Assembly (NCBI GenBank): GCA_021815365.1
Contig: JAKAGZ010000006.1
Location: 1 to 64,000, forward strand
Length of the DNA stretch: 64,000 bases
Reading direction: 5' to 3'
Origin: Bacteroidota bacterium
GTDB lineage: Bacteria; Bacteroidota; Ignavibacteria; Ignavibacteriales; Ignavibacteriaceae
In this document: piece by piece, positions 52,180 to 60,726 of the stretch
Position numbering within the stretch: position 1 is the first letter of the stretch
How the letters are laid out: each line of letters begins with the position of its first letter
The notes under the pieces: model-generated
Database searches by the model: none
The model's input: only the letters and a program-made list of their open reading frames with translations
What the model was told of the DNA's origin: nothing
Translations under genes and position numbers: made by a program

Positions 52180-53157
52180 ATGCGAGCAATTATTCCTGTT
52201 GCCGGTATTGGAAGCAGACTTAAACCACATACTTATTCTACGCCGAAAGTGCTTCTGAACGTCGGCGGGAAACCTATTCTCGGACATATCCTTGATAAAT
52301 TAGCTGAAGAAGGGATCAGGAAAGCAACCTTTGTTATTGGTCATCTCGGCGAAATGATAAAAGAATATGTCGGCAGGAGCTATTCTTCTTTCAGGTCAGA
52401 TTTTGTTGAACAGGAAGAAATGCTCGGGCTGGGTCACGCAATTTATAAAGCTCTTCCTACTGTTGACGAGAAAGAAATATTTATTATTCTCGGTGATACA
52501 GTTTTCGATGTCAACCTTAAAGGAGTTTTTAAAAACAAGCAATCATCTCTTGGTGTAAAAGAAGTTGATGATCCGAGAAGGTTCGGAGTTGCTGTTACTG
52601 AAAATGGGTTTATTAAAAAAGTTATTGAAAAACCTCAGGAGCTTATCAGCAGGCTGGCTTTGGTTGGTCTTTATTATTTTTCTGATTCAGAAGTTCTTGC
52701 AGGAAGTTTAAAAAAGTTGGTAGAAAAAAATATCAGAACGAAAGATGAATTCCAGCTTACAGATGCAATTCAACTGATGATTGAAAATGGTGCAAGACTA
52801 ACAACTTTTCCTGTCGAAGGCTGGTATGACTGCGGCAAGCCTGAAACGCTTCTTTCAACTAACAGGTTTCTACTCGGCAGGAACGGCAAATATAAAAAAT
52901 ATAAAAATGTTGTTGTTGTTCCCCCTGTTTTTATTGCTGAGGATGCTGTTGTTGAAAATTCAGTAATAGGTCCTTATACAACGATTGATAAAGAATGTGT
53001 TGTTGAAAGCTCAATCATTAAAAATTCGATAGTAGGTTCAAATGCAAAAGTAACAAATGCACTGCTGGAAAATTCGATCATAGGGAATAACACAGTAGTG
53101 AAGGGTACGTATAAAAGATTGAACTCAGGTGATTCTTCTGAGATAGAATTTTATTAA
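52180..53157 (+). CDS. Sugar-1-phosphate nucleotidyltransferase
   Basis: 325 residues. The nucleotide-binding signature is IIPVAGIGSRLKPHTYSTPK, followed by FIILGDTVFD (metal Asp), FGVAVTENGFIKKVIEKP and EGWYDCGKPETLL. A left-handed beta-helix-like C terminus (VENSVIGPYTTIDKECVVESSII) suggests a bifunctional-type or trimeric pyrophosphorylase. Close to glucose-1-phosphate thymidylyl/uridylyl transferases, but the sugar and nucleotide are not determined. 36 bp before metK. Confidence 0.88.
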   Translation: MRAIIPVAGIGSRLKPHTYSTPKVLLNVGGKPILGHILDKLAEEGIRKATFVIGHLGEMIKEYVGRSYSSFRSDFVEQEEMLGLGHAIYKALPTVDEKEIFIILGDTVFDVNLKGVFKNKQSSLGVKEVDDPRRFGVAVTENGFIKKVIEKPQELISRLALVGLYYFSDSEVLAGSLKKLVEKNIRTKDEFQLTDAIQLMIENGARLTTFPVEGWYDCGKPETLLSTNRFLLGRNGKYKKYKNVVVVPPVFIAEDAVVENSVIGPYTTIDKECVVESSIIKNSIVGSNAKVTNALLENSIIGNNTVVKGTYKRLNSGDSSEIEFY

Positions 53158-53193
53158 TTAAATTAACATAAAAAAGTAAGGTTGGAATAATTT

Positions 53194-54336
53194 ATGTCAT
53201 ATTTTTTTTCATCGGAATCAGTTTCCGAAGGTCATCCGGATAAAGTAAGCGATGCGATATCCGACGGTATTCTTGATGCAATTTTTAAAACAGATCCAAA
53301 CGCCCGTGTAGCATGCGAGACTTTCGTTACCACAGGTCTTGTGCTTGTCGGAGGCGAAATAACTACCAAAGCATATATAGATGTTCAGGATGTTGTGCGC
53401 AGCACAGTAAAAAATATCGGCTACACAAAAGCAGAATATAAATTTGATGCAGAATCCTGCTCGGTAATTAACGCAATTCATTCACAGTCTCCTGATATCG
53501 CTTTGGGAGTTGATACAGGCGGCGCAGGCGACCAGGGAATTATGTTTGGGTATGCCTGTGATCAGACGCCTGAGCTTATGCCTATGCCGATTATGTATGC
53601 ACATAAACTTGTTAAGAAGCTTGCAGATATCAGGAAAAGAAATAATGGGCTGATGCCTTATTTGAGACCTGATGGTAAATCTCAGGTAACGATCGAGTAT
53701 GATGAAAATAATAATCCGTTGAGAGTTGATACAGTGGTTGTTTCGACCCAGCACGATGCAGATGCAAAACAGAGTGTTATCAAAGAAGACGTGATTGAAA
53801 ATGTTGTTAAGTCTGTAATACCGGAAAAATACATTGATAAAAAAACAAAATATTACGTTAATCCCACAGGAAGATTTGAAATCGGAGGTCCGCATGGAGA
53901 CAGCGGCTTGACCGGCAGAAAGATCATAGTTGATACTTACGGAGGCTGGGCGCCTCACGGCGGCGGTGCTTTTTCGGGCAAGGATCCTTCAAAGGTTGAC
54001 AGGAGTGCCACTTATGCCGCAAGACATATTGCTAAAAATGTTGTCGGCGCTAAACTTGCAAAGGAATGTTTAGTACAGCTTGCTTACGCTATCGGTGTTG
54101 CCGAACCTGTTTCTGTTTTTGTAAACACGAAAGGCACAGGAGTTATACCCGATGAAGAAATTTCCAAGATGATCCGTAATGAAGTTGATCTGACTCCGAA
54201 AGGAATAATTAAAAGATTAAAATTAAGAAGACCTATTTACCAAATGACATCTGCTTATGGTCATTTCGGAAGGAACGAAAAAGAATTTACTTGGGAACAT
54301 CTTGATCTTGTTCCTGCATTTAAAAAATATGCTTAA
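53194..54336 (+). CDS. metK: S-adenosylmethionine synthetase
   Basis: Makes SAM from Met and ATP. 380 residues. [19 protein letters not shown] at the N terminus, the hexapeptide [12 protein letters not shown], and the P-loop-like [18 protein letters not shown] are complete. Next to ahcY (29-bp gap), which recycles the SAH left after methylation, so the pair forms an activated-methyl-cycle unit. Confidence 0.97.
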   Translation: MSYFFSSESVSEGHPDKVSDAISDGILDAIFKTDPNARVACETFVTTGLVLVGGEITTKAYIDVQDVVRSTVKNIGYTKAEYKFDAESCSVINAIHSQSPDIALGVDTGGAGDQGIMFGYACDQTPELMPMPIMYAHKLVKKLADIRKRNNGLMPYLRPDGKSQVTIEYDENNNPLRVDTVVVSTQHDADAKQSVIKEDVIENVVKSVIPEKYIDKKTKYYVNPTGRFEIGGPHGDSGLTGRKIIVDTYGGWAPHGGGAFSGKDPSKVDRSATYAARHIAKNVVGAKLAKECLVQLAYAIGVAEPVSVFVNTKGTGVIPDEEISKMIRNEVDLTPKGIIKRLKLRRPIYQMTSAYGHFGRNEKEFTWEHLDLVPAFKKYA

Positions 54337-54365
54337 AGTTTTGTAAAAAATAAAAGGGTAAAAGA

Positions 54366-55691
54366 ATGAGCGAAGCAGCAATGAAAGACACAAAGTATAT
54401 TAAGTACAAAGTTAAAGATATATCACTTGCAGAATGGGGTCGGAAAGAAATAAAACTTGCCGAAGCAGAAATGCCGGGTCTTATGGCGATCAGAAAAGAG
54501 TATGGTCCGAAGAAACCATTGAAGGGAGCGAGGATAGCCGGCTGTCTGCATATGACAATTCAGACTGCTGTATTAATTGAAACCCTTATCGAGCTTGGCG
54601 CAGAAGTTACATGGTCTTCCTGCAATATTTTTTCAACCCAGGACCACGCCGCCGCTGCAATTGCTGCAGCCGGAATTTCTGTTTATGCGTGGAAAGGGAT
54701 GACCACCGAAGAGTTTGACTGGTGTATCGAACAAACGCTCTTCTTCGGTGAGGAAAGAAAACCGTTGAATATGATTCTCGATGACGGCGGTGACCTTACA
54801 AATATGGTGCTCAATAAATATCCCGAACTAGTTGCGGGAATTAAAGGCATCTCTGAAGAAACTACAACTGGTGTTCACAGATTATATGAAAGAATGGAGA
54901 ACGGAACTCTTCCGCTTCCTGCAATAAATGTTAATGATTCGGTTACAAAATCCAAGTTCGATAATAAATACGGATGCCGTGAATCATTAGTTGACGCTTT
55001 GAGAAGAGCCACTGATTTAATGATGGCGGGCAAGGTCGCAGTAGTTTGCGGATACGGTGATGTAGGTAAAGGTTCTGCGCAGTCATTAAGAAGTGCCGGT
55101 GTAAGAGTGATAGTTACCGAGATCGATCCTATATGTGCACTGCAGGCTGCTATGGACGGCTATGAAGTCAAGAGGCTTGAGAATGCAATCCCCCGTGCAA
55201 ATATTATTGTGACTGCTACCGGTAACAGAGACATTGTTACAGAAAAACATTTCAGGTTAATGAAACATAATTCAGTGGTTTGTAACATCGGTCATTTCGA
55301 TAACGAAATTGATATGGCGTGGCTGAATAAAAATTATGGAAACACAAAAGACACGATCAAACCGCAGGTTGATAAATACACTATAGATGGAAAAGATATC
55401 ATTGTTCTTGCTGAAGGAAGACTTGTAAATCTTGGCTGTGCAACCGGTCATCCTTCGTTTGTTATGTCGAATTCATTTTCAAATCAAACTCTGGCACAGA
55501 TAGAATTGTGGAATAATTCAGATAAATACGAGAACAAAGTTTACACACTGCCAAAACATCTCGATGAAAAAGTAGCAAAGCTTCATCTTGCCCAGCTCGG
55601 CGCTGAGCTTGAAACGTTAACACCTGCGCAGGCAAAATATATCGGCGTTAAGGTTGAGGGTCCGTTTAAGCCGGATTATTACAGGTATTAA
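54366..55691 (+). CDS. ahcY: Adenosylhomocysteinase
   Basis: Hydrolyses S-adenosylhomocysteine to adenosine and homocysteine. 441 residues. The NAD-binding loop is [17 protein letters not shown]. Substrate motifs include [30 protein letters not shown] and [12 protein letters not shown]. The C-terminal cap KPDYYRY is intact. Follows metK. Confidence 0.97.
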   Translation: MSEAAMKDTKYIKYKVKDISLAEWGRKEIKLAEAEMPGLMAIRKEYGPKKPLKGARIAGCLHMTIQTAVLIETLIELGAEVTWSSCNIFSTQDHAAAAIAAAGISVYAWKGMTTEEFDWCIEQTLFFGEERKPLNMILDDGGDLTNMVLNKYPELVAGIKGISEETTTGVHRLYERMENGTLPLPAINVNDSVTKSKFDNKYGCRESLVDALRRATDLMMAGKVAVVCGYGDVGKGSAQSLRSAGVRVIVTEIDPICALQAAMDGYEVKRLENAIPRANIIVTATGNRDIVTEKHFRLMKHNSVVCNIGHFDNEIDMAWLNKNYGNTKDTIKPQVDKYTIDGKDIIVLAEGRLVNLGCATGHPSFVMSNSFSNQTLAQIELWNNSDKYENKVYTLPKHLDEKVAKLHLAQLGAELETLTPAQAKYIGVKVEGPFKPDYYRY

Positions 55692-55763
55692 TAAAAAGAT
55701 GGCATCTCTAATTTGCATTATGTGAAGTGTTTATAAATCAGGAATGATAACCGGGTCTGTTAG

Positions 55764-56008
55764 ATGGATAAACGAGAGAAATATATTTTGCCGGTAAATA
55801 ATTACGATGCAGTAAGAGAAAGGCTGGAAACAACCTACCACAAGCCCACAGAAGAAGATATACAAAGATTCCTGATATTTTGGAATGATGTTTATCAACT
55901 ATGGAGAAAAAATTATCCCGATAAATATGATAGGGAAAAACTAGAGCAAAAATGAAAGTTCGGAAAGAGCTGATTGAAAAGTTCAACATCAGATACTCAA
56001 GGACTTAA
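55764..56008 (+). pseudogene. Frameshifted paralogue of the 56048 small gene
   Basis: Reads 63 codons to a TGA at 55953, ending EKLEQK. In the next frame, starting at 55952, it continues VRKELIEKFNI, which lines up with GRRELISKLGI at the end of the intact gene at 56048. A single lost A in the CAAAAATG run explains the break. The body RERLETTYHKPTEEDIQRFLIFWNDVYQLWRKN in outline matches REKLGEYKTLPSEQEKREFLEFLDDIYDVWKKN of its neighbour. Function unknown. Confidence 0.65.
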
Positions 56009-56047
56009 AATACTTATTCTAACAAACGTAGATGAACCATTAAAAAT

Positions 56048-56281
56048 ATGGACCCTAAAAAATTATTTACAACTGCACAAAATTTCGGATTATTAAGAGA
56101 GAAGCTGGGAGAATATAAAACTTTGCCCTCTGAGCAGGAGAAAAGGGAGTTCCTGGAGTTCCTTGATGATATTTATGATGTGTGGAAGAAAAATAATCCG
56201 GCTTTCGATCATAGCTCCCTTGAAAGAAAAGCGAAAGGCAGAAGAGAACTCATTAGTAAATTAGGAATAAAGGATGACTAA
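56048..56281 (+). CDS. Small helical partner of a nucleotidyltransferase (paralogue pair)
   Basis: 77 residues, charged and helical, no signal or membrane segment. The core LREKLGEYKTLPSEQEKREF is shared with the broken copy upstream. It overlaps the start of the nucleotidyltransferase frame (56274) by 8 bp, the same arrangement as at 48291/48544 although the small proteins differ. Not a family I can name. Confidence 0.65.
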   Translation: MDPKKLFTTAQNFGLLREKLGEYKTLPSEQEKREFLEFLDDIYDVWKKNNPAFDHSSLERKAKGRRELISKLGIKDD

Positions 56282-56828
56282 ATACGAAAAAGCTCTTTCG
56301 AATTTAGACCATTTTTGTTCCAAGCACTCCATTGAATATGCAATCATTGGCGGCATCGCAGTCATTATGTATGGTTACCAACGTACTACCAACGACATCG
56401 ATGCAACGATTTTAGTTAATTTGTAAGACCTGGATTTCATTCACAATATGATCAGCCAAGAATTCAAACCTGCTTTCAGCGACACACTGGAATACTTTAA
56501 AAGAAACTTCATACTTCCTGTTGATGAACCTGAGACTAATTTAAGAATTGATTTCGCAGCAGGATTAACAGTGTTCGACAAGGAAGTCATCTCAAGAAGA
56601 ACAAGAAAATCTTTTGGAGGAGCGGAGGTTTTCGTTTGCACCTTAGAAGATCTTATTATTTACAAGCTATTTGCCGGCAGGTATGCGGACCTTAGCGACA
56701 TCGAATTTCTCCTTGAGAAAAATATATCCACAGTAGATAAAAAATATCTGCTTCAAACTGCAGAAAGTTTCGTAGAGCTTGAAAGAGAAGACATGCTTGA
56801 AAACCTGAACAAACTCTTAAAGAAGTAA
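56274..56828 (+). pseudogene. AbiEii-type nucleotidyltransferase interrupted by an in-frame stop
   Basis: From the ATG at 56274 the frame reads YAIIGGIAVIMYGYQRTTNDIDATI, the nucleotidyltransferase core with GG and D-x-D. It then meets TAA at codon 51 (56424-56426) and continues in the same frame for 134 codons (DLDFIHNM … LEDLIIYKLFAGRYADLSDIEFLL). One base change (e.g. AAA, GAA or CAA to TAA) explains it. The active site would be separated from the rest. The 3' end overlaps the convergent epimerase by 12 bp. Confidence 0.8.
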
Positions 56829-57728
56829 ATCCCTCAGCGCGTCTTCCAGATTCCCAAATTTAAATTTATAACCCGAGCTTAAAATTTTCTCAACCGATGT
56901 TCTCTGGCTCATAACTATATATTCTGCAATTTCCCCGGCTGCAATTTTCATTATTAGTTTCGGCACTGGAAAAATTGAGGGACGCCTTAAAATTTTTCCA
57001 AGTGTTTTGGCAAATTCTTTCATCAAGACAGGATTTGGCGAAGCAGCATTTACAGCTCCTTTAATATTTGGATTCTCAAGCGCATAAAGATAAATGTTGA
57101 TTAAATCTTCAATATGGATCCACGGGAACCATTGTTTGCCATTACCAATAGGTCCACCAAGAAAAAGCTTAAACGGCAGAAGCATTTTTTTTAATGCCCC
57201 GCTTTCTCTGCTTAAAACAATACCTGTTCTTAAGCTTACTCTTCTAACACTAATTGCTTCAACTTTACCGGCTTCCCCTTCCCATTCTTTGCATAGATTA
57301 GAAAGGAAATCTTTACCTGCTGGTTTTTCTTCTGTTAAAATTTCATTACTGCAGTCTCCGTAATAACCGACAGCAGAAGACACAATAAAGACTGAAGGCT
57401 TCAAGGAAACTTCTTTGATCGCATTGACTAAATTTCTTGTGCTGATTATCCTGCTGTCAAAAATTTCTTTCTTGTAATCTTTATTCCATCTTTTGCCGGA
57501 AATATTTGCCCCTGCAAGATGGATTACAGCGTCTTTACCATTCAGTTCATCTGTCCATTCAGCCATTCTTTTATTATCCCATTCGACAAAATTCTTTATG
57601 TACGGTAATGATCTTGCTGCTTTTTTTACATCTCTTGTGAAAACAATTACTTCATTTTTTCTTTCAACTAATTTTTTACAAAGCTCTTTCCCAACCAGTC
57701 CAGTTGCGCCGGTTACCACAATTTTCAT
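56817..57728 (-). CDS. TIGR01777-family NAD(P)-binding epimerase-like protein
   Basis: About 303 residues, extended SDR. The N-terminal Rossmann motif is IVVTGATGLVGKELCKKL. VIHLAGANISGKRWNKDYKKEI and SSAVGYYGDCSNE are the family signatures, with RTGIVLSRESGAL and WIHIEDL further on. Similar to YfcH/SULA-like proteins; substrate unknown. The ATG at 57728 (MKIVVTGATG) is preferred to the one at 57737. Confidence 0.9.
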   Translation of the reverse strand: MKIVVTGATGLVGKELCKKLVERKNEVIVFTRDVKKAARSLPYIKNFVEWDNKRMAEWTDELNGKDAVIHLAGANISGKRWNKDYKKEIFDSRIISTRNLVNAIKEVSLKPSVFIVSSAVGYYGDCSNEILTEEKPAGKDFLSNLCKEWEGEAGKVEAISVRRVSLRTGIVLSRESGALKKMLLPFKLFLGGPIGNGKQWFPWIHIEDLINIYLYALENPNIKGAVNAASPNPVLMKEFAKTLGKILRRPSIFPVPKLIMKIAAGEIAEYIVMSQRTSVEKILSSGYKFKFGNLEDALRDLLL

Positions 57729-57894
57729 AATCCACACAAATTTTTGTTTATGAGATTTTTTTGTTGCTATTTAAAATATGGCTTTTTATATTGAGTTACC
57801 TCAATAAGGGGAGCTTCTGAATATTTGCTACTCCCAAAATAAGTGCTAAATAAAAAAAGAGGACTATTTTCTATTTCATTAAGCGAGGGACGTT

Positions 57895-59217
57895 ATGAAA
57901 AAAGTAGTGGTGTTCTTTTTATTATTTTTCTTTTCTAATGCTGTTGGTCAAACTCTTCTCTTGGAAGAAAATTTTGATTATTCATTGGGGACGCTTACTG
58001 TAGTTGGTACAAATTGGGCAGAAGACCCTATCGGTTCTCTAGACATACAAGTAGTTTCTGGTAGTTTATCATTTTCAAATTATTCTTCTTCCGGTATTGG
58101 AAATAAAACAGTTATTCACGGAGGAGCAAGCGGAAGATCTGGAGTAATTCATTCATTCACTGCACAATCTGCTAATGGGTCGACTGTTTATTTTTCATTT
58201 TTATTAAAAGTAGATAGTACTAACAATATGGATACTAATATTTCTGGTGGAGATTATTTTGCAAATTTTAATGGGACACAGATAAAAAACCGAATTATGG
58301 TAAGGCAAGGTTCCGGTTCAGCGAAATATTCTATAGGCCTTGCCAAAACAACTTCTTCAACGAGTACAATATGGTACAGTAATGAATTAGATGTAAATAC
58401 CACTTATCTAATAGTAACTTCGTATCATTTTCTGACGGGAAATAGTAATGATGAAGTTCGTCTATGGGTTAATCCAGTTTTGACTGAAACAGAACCTACC
58501 TCAGATGTTTCAATCACTTCAGGTGCAGATGCTGATGCACTATATCAAATTCAATTCAGACAAAACCCCAAGTCAGGTGACATGCAAGTTGATGGTATCA
58601 GAGTAGCAACTTCCTGGTCCCAAGCTCCTCTTCCTGTGGAGTTATATTTCTTTAAAGGATTTTATTTAAACGGCAAAATAATTCTAAACTGGCGTACTGA
58701 AACCGAACTCAACAATTACGGATTTGAAGTTCAGAGGTCAGTGATCAGAGGTCAGAAGTCAGAGGTCAGATGGGAGAAGATTGGTTTTGTAAATGGGAAT
58801 GGAAATTCAAATTCGAAAAAAGAATATTCCTTTGAAGATAAGATATCAACTGCCGGCAAATATTTTTACAGGCTAAAGCAAATAGACTTTGACGGTAATT
58901 TTAAGTATTCAGGAGTTATAGAAGTAAATATTCCTGTGCCTGCTGATTTTAGTCTGAACCAAAATTATCCGAATCCTTTTAATCCCGCAACAACTATTTC
59001 TTTTAATCTTCCAAAACAGCAGTATGTAACTTTAGAGGTTTTCAATATTCTGGGACAGAAAATCGTAACGCTTTTAAATGAAATAAGACCAGCAGGAACT
59101 CACACTGTTAATTTTGATGCTTCATCTGCCGGAGGCGGGCTAAACAGCGGGTTTTACGTTTATAAATTAACGACAGAGAATTTTGTGCAGGTAAAAAAAA
59201 TGACGCTGATCAAGTAG
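57895..59217 (+). CDS. T9SS-secreted jelly-roll/LamG-like protein
   Basis: 440 residues: signal peptide (to about FSNAVGQ), a beta-sandwich domain about 20-250 (EENFDYSLGTL, GDMQVDGIRVATSW), then a fibronectin-like linker with LPVELYFFKGFY, ILNWRTETELNNYGFEVQRS. The type A sorting domain starts near 349 (FSLNQNYPNPFNPATTISF … KKMTLIK). A 42-bp tandem repeat (58733-58774) is inserted in frame inside the linker after FEVQ. Carbohydrate or surface binding is possible but unproven. Confidence 0.85.
   Translation: MKKVVVFFLLFFFSNAVGQTLLLEENFDYSLGTLTVVGTNWAEDPIGSLDIQVVSGSLSFSNYSSSGIGNKTVIHGGASGRSGVIHSFTAQSANGSTVYFSFLLKVDSTNNMDTNISGGDYFANFNGTQIKNRIMVRQGSGSAKYSIGLAKTTSSTSTIWYSNELDVNTTYLIVTSYHFLTGNSNDEVRLWVNPVLTETEPTSDVSITSGADADALYQIQFRQNPKSGDMQVDGIRVATSWSQAPLPVELYFFKGFYLNGKIILNWRTETELNNYGFEVQRSVIRGQKSEVRWEKIGFVNGNGNSNSKKEYSFEDKISTAGKYFYRLKQIDFDGNFKYSGVIEVNIPVPADFSLNQNYPNPFNPATTISFNLPKQQYVTLEVFNILGQKIVTLLNEIRPAGTHTVNFDASSAGGGLNSGFYVYKLTTENFVQVKKMTLIK
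58733..58774 (+). repeat. Three 14-bp tandem repeats inside the T9SS gene
   Basis: AGAGGTCA begins at 58733, 58747 and 58761: period 14, with six variable bases after each. Three copies make 42 bp, exactly 14 codons, so the frame is kept. The encoded SVIRGQKSEVR replaces a stretch that is normally short in related T9SS linkers. Confidence 0.75.
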
Positions 59218-59305
59218 GATTCCAGGCTTTTGTTTCTTTCATAAAAGTAGAGATAATTTTATTTTTAGTCTGTCTATCATAAATTTTAGAAAGAAACAGA
59301 AGCTG

Positions 59306-60565
59306 ATGTGCAAGCACGAAAAATTTCTTTACCTTCTGCTGTGCTTATTTTTCATAAGCAATTTTACTTTCGCACAGGATACAGCAAAAGTAATGTGCTA
59401 TAATCTTGAAAATTATACTCCCGCGGATACTTCCAGGAATATATACTTCAGAACTATACTAAGCGCGATAAAACCCGATATACTCGTTGTTGAAGAAATT
59501 ACTTCACAAACCTCAGTTGATATTTTTCTAAATAATGTTTTAAAAGCAGTTGATCCAAATTACCAGGCGGGAAGATTCATAAAAAGCCGTGAGTATTATT
59601 ATAAAGATTCCACCAGCAACGCTTTGTTTTTTAACCCGGCTAAGTTTGATTTCATTTCTAACACCCCGATCACAACTGACCAGAGAGATATAAATGAATT
59701 CAGGCTTGTGCATAAAACAACTCAGGACACGATAATTGTTTTCGGTGTTCATCTTAATGCTGGGATTTCCGATTCGGCTTCGCGGGCAATTGAAATTGAT
59801 AGTCTTCGAGCAGTTACTGATAAATTTCCGCCAGGCACGAACTTTCTTGCAGCCGGTGATTTTAATGTATATACAGGAAGCGAAGCAGCAGTTCAAAAAT
59901 TAATTGATAAGACAAATGCGGGTTATTTTTTAGATCCGATAGACCAAATAGGTGACTGGCATGAAAATGCTGGTTATGCAGCAATTCATACTCAGTCAAC
60001 CCGGAGAAGTTCAGGCGGGCTTGACGACAGATTCGATCTGATATTTATTTCACAGGCTGTGAATGATGCGGGTGGAATTACTTACATTAATAATTCTTAT
60101 ACTGCTTATGGAAACGACGGTCAGCATTTTAATAAATCAATTAATGAGGCTCCACAAAATACTGCAGTACCCGCCGAAGTAGCATATGCTCTCTATTCTG
60201 CCTCTGATCACCTGCCCGTTTACGCCTTGTTTGAGTTTGATAAAACTACCGGTATAAAAAACAATAAAAATATAACGCCGCAATCTTTTGAACTCTTTCA
60301 GAATTATCCGAACCCTTTTAACCCCTCTACGAATATCGGATTTCGGATTTCGCATTTCGGATTTGTTACGCTGAAGGTATATGACCTTTTGGGAAGAGAG
60401 ATTGCAACACCTGTAAATGAATTCAAACAACCGGGAGAATACGAGATAACTTTTAATGCAGCTAACCTCAATGGAAGAGCAGCATACCTTTCCAGCGGAA
60501 TTTATTTCTATCAGCTTAAAGCGGGGGATTTTATTCAGACTAAAAAATTTGTTCTGATCAGGTAG
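59306..60565 (+). CDS. Secreted endonuclease/exonuclease/phosphatase-fold protein with T9SS domain
   Basis: 419 residues: signal peptide (cut near TFAQD), then an EEP (DNase I-like) domain about 24-310. Catalytic signatures are VMCYNLENY, VVEEITS (metal Glu), VFGVHLNAG, AAGDFNVYTGSEA (Asp/Asn), LDDRFDLIFIS and SDHLPVYALF (Asp-His pair). A type A sorting domain (FELFQNYPNPFNPSTNIGF … KKFVLIR) occupies the last ~97 residues. Likely an extracellular nuclease or phosphodiesterase; substrate not shown. Confidence 0.88.
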   Translation: MCKHEKFLYLLLCLFFISNFTFAQDTAKVMCYNLENYTPADTSRNIYFRTILSAIKPDILVVEEITSQTSVDIFLNNVLKAVDPNYQAGRFIKSREYYYKDSTSNALFFNPAKFDFISNTPITTDQRDINEFRLVHKTTQDTIIVFGVHLNAGISDSASRAIEIDSLRAVTDKFPPGTNFLAAGDFNVYTGSEAAVQKLIDKTNAGYFLDPIDQIGDWHENAGYAAIHTQSTRRSSGGLDDRFDLIFISQAVNDAGGITYINNSYTAYGNDGQHFNKSINEAPQNTAVPAEVAYALYSASDHLPVYALFEFDKTTGIKNNKNITPQSFELFQNYPNPFNPSTNIGFRISHFGFVTLKVYDLLGREIATPVNEFKQPGEYEITFNAANLNGRAAYLSSGIYFYQLKAGDFIQTKKFVLIR

Positions 60566-60726
60566 TTCCCTCTGTTTTTAATAAATCTGTCCAAAACAAC
60601 TCGTAAGTATTATCAGATGATTGACACCATGGGAATAAGGAATATGGGAATAAGGTTATCAAGGTGTTCGTTGAACTCCAGCCATTTAAAATTTATATTT
60701 ACACCTCAATATTTAACATAGTATGA

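Noticed and set aside
53158-53193. SAM riboswitch before metK
   Set aside because: Only 36 bp separate metK from the upstream gene, too short for any SAM aptamer, and no conserved stem is seen.
57790-57805. ATTGAG-TTAC-CTCAAT hairpin before the 57895 gene as an operator
   Set aside because: The stem is only 6 bp, with no second copy and no regulator nearby; chance is a sufficient explanation.
60620-60650. TTGACA followed by ATGGGA as a miaB promoter
   Set aside because: The -10 position (ATGGGA) is far from TATAAT or TAnnTTTG; the region contains a small ATGGGAATAAGG tandem repeat instead.
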